Assembly: GCA_904397185.1 (NCBI GenBank)
Contig: CAJFOL010000064.1
Coordinates: 1-12,494 of the forward strand
DNA from: an uncultured Clostridia bacterium
Lineage (GTDB): Bacteria > Bacillota > Clostridia > Christensenellales > UBA1242
Length of the DNA: 12,494 bases
Reading direction: 5' to 3'
Below the pieces are notes generated by a model. It saw only the letters and a program-made list of their open reading frames with translations. It was not told where the DNA came from and made no database searches. Both the position numbers and the translations under genes were made by a program. This document shows positions 1 to 6,500 of this stretch, piece after piece (position 1 is the first letter of the stretch; the number at the start of each line of letters is the position of its first letter).

Positions 1-173
1 CAAAGCAAAACAAGGCAATCATTATTTCAACTGATATGTGTGAAAATGAGGTTGCAATGAGGATTGTCGACTTTTTGAAAGGGTTTTGTTACGGCTGTAA
101 TGCAAGGCTCATACCACTTAATGACAACAAACTCTATTTGATATTGCCGGAGGGTATGGAAATTGAAGAATAA
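1..173 (+). CDS. sepF: Cell division protein SepF, C-terminal fragment
   Basis: This is the last 57 or so codons of a gene that begins left of the window; the frame runs from position 3 to the TAA at 171-173. The translated tail contains the segment AMRIVDFLKGFCYG followed by a beta-rich stretch (KLYLILPEGMEI). This matches the conserved C-terminal SepF core, RIVDFLSGxxYA...IFLxTPxxVxI in Bacillus. SepF is a cytoplasmic protein that binds membrane and FtsZ, polymerises, and helps tether and align the Z-ring in Gram-positive bacteria. The protein ends only a few residues after the core, so it lacks the longer acidic tail of the B. subtilis protein. It overlaps the next gene, lspA, by 11 nt, so the two are almost certainly co-transcribed and translationally coupled. 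The family call rests on about 56 residues, but the motif match is good. Confidence 0.82.
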   Translation, partial: KQNKAIIISTDMCENEVAMRIVDFLKGFCYGCNARLIPLNDNKLYLILPEGMEIEE

Positions 174-891
174 AAAACTTATCTTATCTCTTTCACTCGC
201 GGGTGGATTGTTCGCTCTAATCTTGCTTTTTGACCTATTAAGCAAACATTTCATCTTTCAATCGTTGCCAGAGAGTGGCGATTCTATGGAAGTTATACCA
301 GGTTTTTTCAACTTTCTACACGTTGAAAACTCAGGGGCGGCATGGGGTATGCTCGCAGGTCGTCCTATCTTTTTGATAATCATTTCACTTGTTATACTCG
401 GGGTATACCTATGGTTTTATGCAATCAGACTAAAAAAACATAAAGGCAACACCTCAATTGTGCTTAGTATAAGTGTTGGGCTGATTGTAGGTGGTTGTTT
501 TGGTAATCTTATTGACCGAATAGTCTTTGGTTACGTGCGAGATTTTATCAACTTGCAGTTTATGGAATTCCCTGTCTTCAATGTTGCAGACATTAGTTTG
601 ACTGTCGGTATCATTCTTATGATTGTATACTTCATTTTTATATATTCAAAAGAGGATAAAAAACAGGAAATGCTAATGAAAGACTTGGCAGATTTTCGAG
701 GTAACAATGAGGTGGCAAACATTATTGAGATTGAAATGCCAAAGGATGATGAAAATTCAAATGGCGACCAAAAAGATAATGAGCAGAAAGTGGACGAAAG
801 TGCATCAAAGTCTAGCGAAGAGATAACAAAAGGGAAAGACGGCTCACAAACTCCCCCAAAAACACAGGAAGGCAACAAAAATGAAGGGTAG
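163..891 (+). CDS. lspA: Lipoprotein signal peptidase (signal peptidase II) with long C-terminal tail
   Basis: LspA is a polytopic membrane aspartyl protease that removes the signal peptide of diacylated prolipoproteins. The start is a TTG at 163; GGAGGG at 149-154 lies 8 nt upstream, and no ATG in this frame fits. Four membrane helices are apparent, at about residues 7-28, 67-88, 98-117 and 139-162. Family motifs are intact: DLLSK (24-28), HVENSGAAWG (53-62), GNLIDR (114-119) and FNVADIS (139-145). The catalytic aspartates are expected at D118 and D143. Family members are usually about 150-170 residues; this one has 242. Residues 163-242 form a hydrophilic Lys/Glu/Asp/Ser-rich tail after the last helix, probably disordered and cytosolic. 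The reading frame through the tail is open and ends exactly in the overlap with the next gene, which argues against a frameshift artefact. It lies between sepF and an rluD-type gene, much like lspA-ylyB in Bacillus. Confidence 0.95.
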   Translation: MKNKKLILSLSLAGGLFALILLFDLLSKHFIFQSLPESGDSMEVIPGFFNFLHVENSGAAWGMLAGRPIFLIIISLVILGVYLWFYAIRLKKHKGNTSIVLSISVGLIVGGCFGNLIDRIVFGYVRDFINLQFMEFPVFNVADISLTVGIILMIVYFIFIYSKEDKKQEMLMKDLADFRGNNEVANIIEIEMPKDDENSNGDQKDNEQKVDESASKSSEEITKGKDGSQTPPKTQEGNKNEG

Positions 892-1783
892 TTTTGTAAT
901 CGTGGATAGTGAGGCACTTAAAAGACTAGACGTTGTCTTTAATGAGCATTTTGGGGAATATTCACGTTCGCATATAAAGAATTTGATAGATGAGGGCAAG
1001 ATTTTATTAAACGACAAAGAGTGTAAGGCTGGTGAAAAGGTTAAGAGCGGGGACAAGGTCGACTATCAGTTCGAAGAATTAAAACCGCTTGAGGTGGAAC
1101 CTGAAGATATTGATTTTGAGATTGTTTATCAAGACCAAGATTTAATAGTTGTCAACAAACCGCAGGGGTTGGTTGTTCATCCTTGCTCGTCCACCAAAGA
1201 CGGAACACTCGTCAATGGGCTACTTTACAAAATCAAAGATTTAAGTGGTATAAATGGTGTGTTGAGACCTGGTATCGTGCATAGGCTTGACAAAAACACT
1301 TCTGGGCTTATGTTGGTTGCCAAAAATGACATGGCACATTTGTCGCTTGCCAAACAGATTAAGGATAAGACATGTCACCGACAATATTTAGCACTTTGTG
1401 AGGGTATATTTAAAGAAAAAGAGGGACATATTGAGACCTTTTTAGAGCGAAGCAAGACCGACCGCAAGAAGATGACTGTTTCTGACAAAGGCCGAAAGGC
1501 TATAACAAATTATAGAGTTATCAAGGAGTATCCGCTGTCAAAGAAAAGTTTGGTGGAGTTTTCATTGCAGACGGGCAGAACTCATCAAATTCGAGTACAT
1601 TGCAAGTCGCTTGGGCATCCTATAATAGGTGATGACGTTTATGGCAAAGCCGACAAAAACTTAAATGGGCAACTGCTTCATTCCTATAAGATAAGTTTTA
1701 CTCATCCTAGGACAGGGGAGCCTATGTCTTTTGAAATAGACCTTCCGCCTTATTTCAAACAGTATATTCAAAGAATGAAATAG
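881..1783 (+). CDS. rluD: RluA/RluD-family 23S rRNA pseudouridine synthase
   Basis: This 300-residue enzyme, a normal length for the family, isomerises specific uridines in structured RNA, most likely in 23S rRNA, and acts in the cytoplasm. Residues about 12-62 form an S4 RNA-binding domain (KRLDVVFN...SRSHIKNLIDEGKI). The catalytic domain follows, with VVNKPQGLVVHP (90-101) and the signature GIVHRLDKNTSGL (131-143); D137 is the catalytic aspartate. RTHQIRVH (233-240) and HPIIGDDVYG (246-255) are further family motifs. The ATG at 881 is preceded by AGGAAGG at 866-872 with an 8-nt spacer and overlaps the lspA stop by 11 nt, so it is coupled to lspA. The lspA-rluD order matches lspA-ylyB in Bacillus. 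The RluA/C/D subgroup cannot be fixed from sequence alone, so the symbol follows the usual Bacillota naming. Confidence 0.92.
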   Translation: MKGSFVIVDSEALKRLDVVFNEHFGEYSRSHIKNLIDEGKILLNDKECKAGEKVKSGDKVDYQFEELKPLEVEPEDIDFEIVYQDQDLIVVNKPQGLVVHPCSSTKDGTLVNGLLYKIKDLSGINGVLRPGIVHRLDKNTSGLMLVAKNDMAHLSLAKQIKDKTCHRQYLALCEGIFKEKEGHIETFLERSKTDRKKMTVSDKGRKAITNYRVIKEYPLSKKSLVEFSLQTGRTHQIRVHCKSLGHPIIGDDVYGKADKNLNGQLLHSYKISFTHPRTGEPMSFEIDLPPYFKQYIQRMK

Positions 1784-1919
1784 TTTAAATTTGACCTAAA
1801 ACTAATTATTTTAAAATATTTCTTTTTAAATACCTTTTTTTAATGTTTTTTAGTTTATATTCTTATTTAAATATATTTTTTAAATACTTTATTTATGAAA
1901 AATGCAAAAAGGCAAACAA
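1784..1919. other. AT-rich convergent spacer
   Basis: This spacer, very rich in A+T, lies between the rluD-type gene and the shared terminator. It has no convincing ORF. A short direct repeat TTTTTAAATAC occurs near 1823 and 1877, and the same TTTTTAAATA flavour recurs in the 7.9-kb spacer. I see no promoter or RNA structure in it. Confidence 0.5.
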
Positions 1920-1960
1920 AAACCACAATCGAAGAGTTTTGATTGTGGTTTATATTTTTT
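1920..1960. terminator. Bidirectional intrinsic terminator between rluD and the PH-domain genes
   Basis: An 11-bp perfect stem (arms 1920-1930 and 1941-1951, core AACCACAATC/GATTGTGGTT) encloses a 10-nt loop. On the + strand it is followed by ATATTTTTT, ending sepF-lspA-rluD transcription about 140 nt after the stop codon. Read on the - strand, the stem is followed by TTTGTTTGCCTTTTT, so it can also end the convergent PH-domain operon, whose last stop codon is only a few bases away. Confidence 0.8.
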
Positions 1961-2345
1961 AGCCCATATCTGGGATTTGAAATTCGGTAATACCAACATT
2001 ACGTTTCTTCCTCTCAATTTCTATCATATTTGAGATAAGGTCACGGACTTTGTATGGGTTTTTGATATGACGCATATGGAAGACAGGAGCATGAGCATCG
2101 TTGCTGGCAATTTCGATGGTGCCTGTCCTAAAAATTTTATCGGTAAAAGATACAAACAGTGTGACATCATAGCATCTATATACGTTGATATCGTCAATGA
2201 TTGCATTTAAAAAGCCTTTATGTCTAAAAAATTTAACCCATTCGCCCTCTTTTTTGACTATGTAGTACCTATAAAAAGATATAGGTAGTCCAAGGTGACG
2301 TTTTCGGTCTTGCCATATAACTTCGCAGTTTTTGTCGAATTTCAT
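1959..2345 (-). CDS. Small PH-domain (bPH2-like) protein, downstream paralogue
   Basis: This is a 128-residue soluble protein. The pattern DRKRxxGLPISFxRYYI near the N-terminus, a central VYRCYDVTLFxS segment, KIFRTGTIEI and the closing helix NPYKVRDLISxMIEIERKKR fit the short bacterial PH-like proteins (bPH2 type) common in Clostridia. Members of the wider bPH2 group are often fused to membrane helices; none is present here. The function is unknown, and phosphoinositide binding should not be assumed for bacterial PH domains. The ATG at 2345-2343 has AAGGAG (2356-2351) 5 nt upstream. It lies 26 nt downstream of a paralogue with which it shares about three quarters of its residues, so the two form one operon created by tandem duplication. 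It ends a few residues later than its twin, with IPDMG after the shared GITEFQ. Confidence 0.8.
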   Translation of the reverse strand: MKFDKNCEVIWQDRKRHLGLPISFYRYYIVKKEGEWVKFFRHKGFLNAIIDDINVYRCYDVTLFVSFTDKIFRTGTIEIASNDAHAPVFHMRHIKNPYKVRDLISNMIEIERKKRNVGITEFQIPDMG

Positions 2346-2371
2346 GGTGTCTCCTTACATTTGCGGTATTG

Positions 2372-2746
2372 TTATGTTTGGAATTCTGTAATTCCAACGT
2401 GACGTTTCTTTCTCTCTATTTCAATTAGGCTGGAAACGAGGTCACGAACTTTATAAGGGTTCGCAATATGTCGCATATGAAAAGTTGGAGAACTTTCATC
2501 ATTCGCATTTATCTCAAGTGTACCTGTTTTGAAGATTTTGTCAGAAAGTGATTGAAAAAGGGTTACATCAAAGCATCTGTAGATATTCACTTCGTCTATT
2601 ATAGAGTTAAAAAAGCCCTTATGTCTGAAACTTTTTACCCATTGTCCTTCCTTTTTCACAATATAGTAGCGAGTGAAGGATATAGGCAAGCCAAAGTATC
2701 TTTTTCTGTCATGCCAAATAACTTCGCAGTCTTTATCAAATTTCAT
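2372..2746 (-). CDS. Small PH-domain (bPH2-like) protein, upstream paralogue
   Basis: This is a 124-residue soluble protein with the same layout as its downstream neighbour: WHDRKRYFGLPISFTRYYI, then IYRCFDVTLFQS, KIFKTGTLEI and a C-terminal basic helix ending GITEFQT. I chose the ATG at 2746-2744 because AGGGAGG lies 5-6 nt upstream (2758-2752) and the twin protein starts at the same residue. The frame extends further upstream to 2809, but those 21 residues (rich in Tyr, Ile and Phe) are encoded over the -10 and SD sequences and are probably untranslated. It is the first gene of a two-gene - strand operon with a likely promoter just upstream. The differences between twins cluster in the loop after GT(I/L)EI and at scattered surface positions, while the core motifs are kept. 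Function unknown. Confidence 0.8.
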   Translation of the reverse strand: MKFDKDCEVIWHDRKRYFGLPISFTRYYIVKKEGQWVKSFRHKGFFNSIIDEVNIYRCFDVTLFQSLSDKIFKTGTLEINANDESSPTFHMRHIANPYKVRDLVSSLIEIERKKRHVGITEFQT

Positions 2747-2770
2747 TTTAACCTCCCTTGGTTTATAGAT

Positions 2771-2800
2771 ATTATACTCTTTAAATATATTGTAAATGAA
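2771..2800 (-). promoter_or_regulatory. Probable sigma-A-type promoter of the PH-domain operon
   Basis: On the - strand a perfect TATAAT (plus coordinates 2776-2771) lies about 25 nt upstream of the ATG at 2746. The -35 is weaker: TTCATT (2800-2795) at 18 nt, or TTTACA (2796-2791) at a short 14 nt. The predicted leader is only about 18 nt and holds the SD. Confidence 0.5.
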
Positions 2801-2824
2801 AATTCTCAAAAAGTAAAGGGTTTT

Positions 2825-2864
2825 TACAAAAAAAAGACAAACAAGTTTACTTTCTTGTTTGTCT
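2825..2864 (-). terminator. Intrinsic terminator of the cysteine-rich gene
   Basis: An 11-bp perfect stem (arms 2835-2845 and 2854-2864, AGACAAACAAG/CTTGTTTGTCT) has an 8-nt loop. Read on the - strand it is followed by a run of T residues (the A-run at 2828-2834 on the plus strand), 47 nt after the stop codon of the 2911-3114 gene. It separates that gene from the PH-domain operon promoter. Confidence 0.85.
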
Positions 2865-2910
2865 ATGTAATCGTGATTTAAGGGGATAGAGAATTTGATT
2901 TGATTATTTT

Positions 2911-3114
2911 TTATTTGCAGTTACCGCCGCAGCAACCACACAAAAGTAAGAGTATAATAAGTGTGCAACAGTCCATGCCACAGCCGTTATTACCATTACC
3001 GCAAAGGCATTGAAGAAGCAATATCCAAATTATAAGTGAGCATGGGTCGCAACCGCAGCCGCCACAACTGTTGTTAAAGCCCCCACCACAAGATGAGTTG
3101 TTAAAAAAGTTCAT
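2911..3114 (-). CDS. Cys/Gly-rich small protein, chorion-type high-cysteine (HCB-like)
   Basis: This 67-residue protein has 14 Cys and 13 Gly. It resembles the small clostridial proteins that annotation pipelines call 'chorion class high-cysteine HCB protein'. It is built as two similar units: C-D-P-C, then SLIIWILLLQ, then CLC (about 22-38), and M-D-C-C, then TLIILLLL, then CGCC (about 47-62). These are joined by Gly/Asn linkers and preceded by an Asn/Ser/Gly-rich N-terminus. Each hydrophobic run is short for a membrane span (about 8-11 residues) and bracketed by Cys clusters. The ATG at 3114-3112 has a perfect AGGAGG (3125-3120) 5 nt upstream, so it is well expressed when transcribed. It stands alone, with its own terminator. 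The role is unknown; spore or envelope structure, metal binding or an assembled disulfide network are all possible. The family name is from memory and the function is not established. Confidence 0.75.
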   Translation of the reverse strand: MNFFNNSSCGGGFNNSCGGCGCDPCSLIIWILLLQCLCGNGNNGCGMDCCTLIILLLLCGCCGGNCK

Positions 3115-3125
3115 TTGTTCCTCCT

Positions 3126-3452
3126 AAAAATTCATATGTAAGATTGAAAGATTTTCCTTTCACATTAACATACTACTATCATTATCAAAAAAATGTGCAT
3201 ATTTTTCTAAAAACTTTTTATTCGACAAAAGAAGTGTTTTTTAGACAGCATACAAAACATATCTTTCCACACAATAAAGCCGAAAGAAAATCAAGTTTTT
3301 TGTGCTAGGATAAAATTCCCTAGTTTTAAAGAAAATGGTTTTCTTAAAGTACAAAATATCTATTCACATATGTGCAAACGTCCATATTTGCTTAAATTAT
3401 GCAGGATATAGGCTTTTTGTGATAAAATATTTTGTTTTAATGCCTAATTTTG
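3126..3452. other. Divergent AT-rich spacer between the Cys-rich gene and the surface-protein gene
   Basis: There is no credible ORF here. On the - strand TTGATA (3188-3183) and TAATGT (3167-3162) could serve the Cys-rich gene, but the 15-nt spacer is short, so the promoter is uncertain. Two small inverted repeats occur: CTAGG near 3305 with CCTAG near 3318, and AAGAAAA-TGG-TTTTCTT at 3329-3345. Neither is followed by a T-run and neither matches a riboswitch I know. The rest looks like ordinary AT-rich spacer. Confidence 0.45.
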
Positions 3453-3481
3453 TTGACTTAAATTGAAAAATAGTTTAAAAT
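3453..3481 (+). promoter_or_regulatory. Sigma-A-type promoter of the Ig-like surface-protein gene
   Basis: TTGACT (3453-3458) and TAAAAT (3476-3481) are separated by exactly 17 nt, one mismatch each from consensus. The predicted leader is about 33 nt and contains GAGAGG at 3511-3516, 5 nt before the ATG at 3522. This is the only strong + strand promoter in the spacer. Confidence 0.75.
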
Positions 3482-3521
3482 AGGGTGTTACTAAATTTAT
3501 ATAATAATTTGAGAGGTTACT

Positions 3522-6500
3522 ATGACTAAAACTAAATCTAAATTTAAAGGTATTTTCAAAGGGGCAGCACTCGGGTTTGCCTTTGTTTTATGTGGGGCTT
3601 TCTTCCCATTTAATGCGGCTATCTCACTTGCTGAAGACTGGCAAGGGTCAAATGCGACAACTAATACCAATAGAATCAGTGTTGACGGAGCAGTAGAGGA
3701 TAACGAATACTCTAAAACTGTTACAAAAGGTAATGCATACACCATTCCACAAGGTGTATATTCAAACAATGGCTCTGACCACGTAATTGGTACAAATATC
3801 TCTGGGGATATTAAATCTTCAAAAGTTGAAGTTCTATACAAGAACACTGGTGACACTATAAGATCAATATCAGGACTATCTTCTTTTGAGAGCCAATCTT
3901 TCACTGCAGATAGAATTGGTACTTATACCATTCGTTATACTGTAGTTGTTGGCGAGGGTGAGAGTGCAAACGAATATAGTTATGACTTCGATGTTCAATG
4001 TGTGGCAAACGAGGCAAGTTTTGAATTTAGAGCAAACAGCGAAAATATTGTTCCTAATGTTTATGACAAGGCTCTTGCTGAAGATATTGGGAATAAAGAT
4101 ATTGTCATACCTCTTCCAAACGTTGTGGACGAAGATGACGAGACCATCCTTTCAATAGAAGATGGACAAGAGTATTACACAAACAGCATGAGCGATATCC
4201 CTTCTTACGATAGTGAGAAGAAGGCTTTTGTTTTGGTTACCTTAACAGGTGGCAGTGAAACAGAGGGCGAGTTCAACGTTCAACTTGAAAAAGACGAAGA
4301 CGGACAATATTTCATAGACGGGGATAAATTGATTGCCGAGGAGGATGGCACTGAGTTCAAAATCACCTATTCTTACTATGAAATTAGGTCAAATCAAACT
4401 CCTGTATTTATTGCTTCTACTAGCACAACATTCACTGTAGAGGATGAATATTACTATACAGACAGCGATAGAGACCAATCTGGATACTCTCTTTCAACTT
4501 CTTGGTCAGCATCAAGACCTGACAGTGCAGTAGTAGGGGTAGAGGTTGACCTCCCTTCAATTACAGCAACTACAAGGTCAACAAACTCTCCAGCAAGCGA
4601 AGAAGTAAATATTTACTATGAACTTTCAGTTATGAAGTATAACAGCCAAACTGGACGATATGATATTGACGTAACCGCTGATACTTATGATGCCGTAAAC
4701 AACACCTTTACAGCAAAGGAAGAAGGCTCATATAGATTCACATATACCGTTCATGATTTCTATGGACATACTGTCGACACCTCAAATACAAACTTCACAA
4801 TAAATGACGTTAAAGATACTCAGCAAGCAAACGTCTATGTTTATGATGCAGGTGACTACACTGTCGATGAGGACGGAGCATATTCTGATGCAAGTTACAA
4901 GATTAAGACTCAAGGACTTAATAGAAACATAATCATGTATGCTATTGCCGGCAAAGATAACATGGTTGAGGCAAGCGAAATTGACCTTAGACGTGAAATT
5001 AGAGATGCTTCTGCAGTTAGATTTAGCATAACCGAAGAAAAATACAATGCATATAACCTCATATTTGCTCCACAAGGTGGCAACAGCGATGCAACTATGG
5101 ACGATATTTATGTTCAAATTGCTAGCGATAACTATGAGATAACAAGACAGATGATTATGGAAGGCAAAGACCCATCATCTGCTAGTGATATCAAGGCTTG
5201 GCTCCTTGACAATGACTATCTTCTTGTAACTACCTACTGGAATCAAGACCCAACAGGTGCAAACATTTTGAATGAAGGTGAGGCTGGTTACAGCGAAACA
5301 GAGGGTGACGAGGCTGCTATTGATGAAATGATAAACAAAGGTTTTGCATTTATTAAGGCAGAGACTGACGATGGTCACTATGAGTTCCAAGAGACAAGAT
5401 ATAGTTTCTACTACTATGCTGATGACAATATGAACAACAATGCTGAACGTGCCGTTTACTATACAACAACATTGAGTAGAGACGTCAGCGATGAAACTAT
5501 TCCTACAATCAACTTCTCAACCGACCTTCAAACTTCTTATCTCCCAACCGATGAGATAACCTTCTCAGTTGCAACTGCATCTGACTCAATTGACTCAAGA
5601 CTTGACGTTCTCACCGCTTACAGATTTATTGGCAGTGATGAAGAAACTTCTATTACAAATGAAGACACAAACAAAACATTACAATACGTTATTGCAGAAA
5701 ATGCAAATTATAACGAAAATGACAGCGAAAAATGGTTCATTAAAAACAAAAATGACAATGGTTTGGTTACAAGCGAAGGTTGGTATTTTGATAAGGATGC
5801 ATCAGAATACACAATTGACCTTTCTAGGGCTCCAGAAGGTGCTACAAAGGTTGAAATCTTCGTCTATGCTATTGACGACTTTGGCAATATTGCATTCTAT
5901 GACAGAAAGATAAATATTGCAAGCACTGCCGAGGAAGAGGCACCAACACTTACTAAGGTTACAAATGCACCGCTTGTTGACTTATCTTCTCAAGATTACA
6001 ATGCACCTCAAACGATTTCACTTCCAACACTTGAATTTACTGCTACAAACCCTCAATATATGTATGCAAATGTTGAAGTATACAGAATTACAAGGACAAC
6101 TGCAGATAATACCACAGTTGTAAATAAGCAGGCAATGCAAAGTGCTAATATGTCCACATCTGTCGACACTTACAGAGGAGTGTTTAGAGTTAAAGCAGGT
6201 TCATTCAATGCATCTACTGAAGGCGAGTACCAAGTTGTTGTAACTGTTACAGATTCAAGCAATCACACTGTTTCAACTTATTTCACATATCGTGTTAGAG
6301 GAACAGGTGTCGTTGAGGACCCAGTTATAACAAACATTTCTTCAACTCCAATTGAGACAGCAGTTGACACTCCATACTACCTTGACCCACCAACTCTTGC
6401 AGTTTCCGAGTCAGTATCGTTTGGCTATATTGGACTTGATATCAATGATGACTCAAACACATCAACATACTATACAACCACCATCCTTGATGCAAGCCAC

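Noticed and set aside
531..1056. Two - strand frames opposite lspA and rluD
   Set aside because: They are antisense to clearly conserved genes and their sequences are low-complexity Ser/Phe-rich shadows.
2747..2809. N-terminal extension of the upstream PH-domain protein to position 2809
   Set aside because: The extra 21 codons cover the -10 box and the SD, and the twin protein begins at the internal Met.
2552..2881. A + strand frame of 109 codons opposite the upstream PH-domain gene
   Set aside because: It is antisense to a well-supported gene with a good SD and paralogue, it runs through a terminator hairpin, and it has no recognisable product.
3305..3350. Riboswitch or terminator in the divergent spacer
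   Set aside because: The small inverted repeats are weak, lack a T-run, lie upstream of the predicted promoter on the + strand, and match no riboswitch motif I know.
3522..3640. Lipoprotein signal at C24 of the Ig-like protein
   Set aside because: The residues before the Cys are Phe-Val-Leu, which do not fit a lipobox, and the Cys sits inside the hydrophobic core with a better cleavage site further on.
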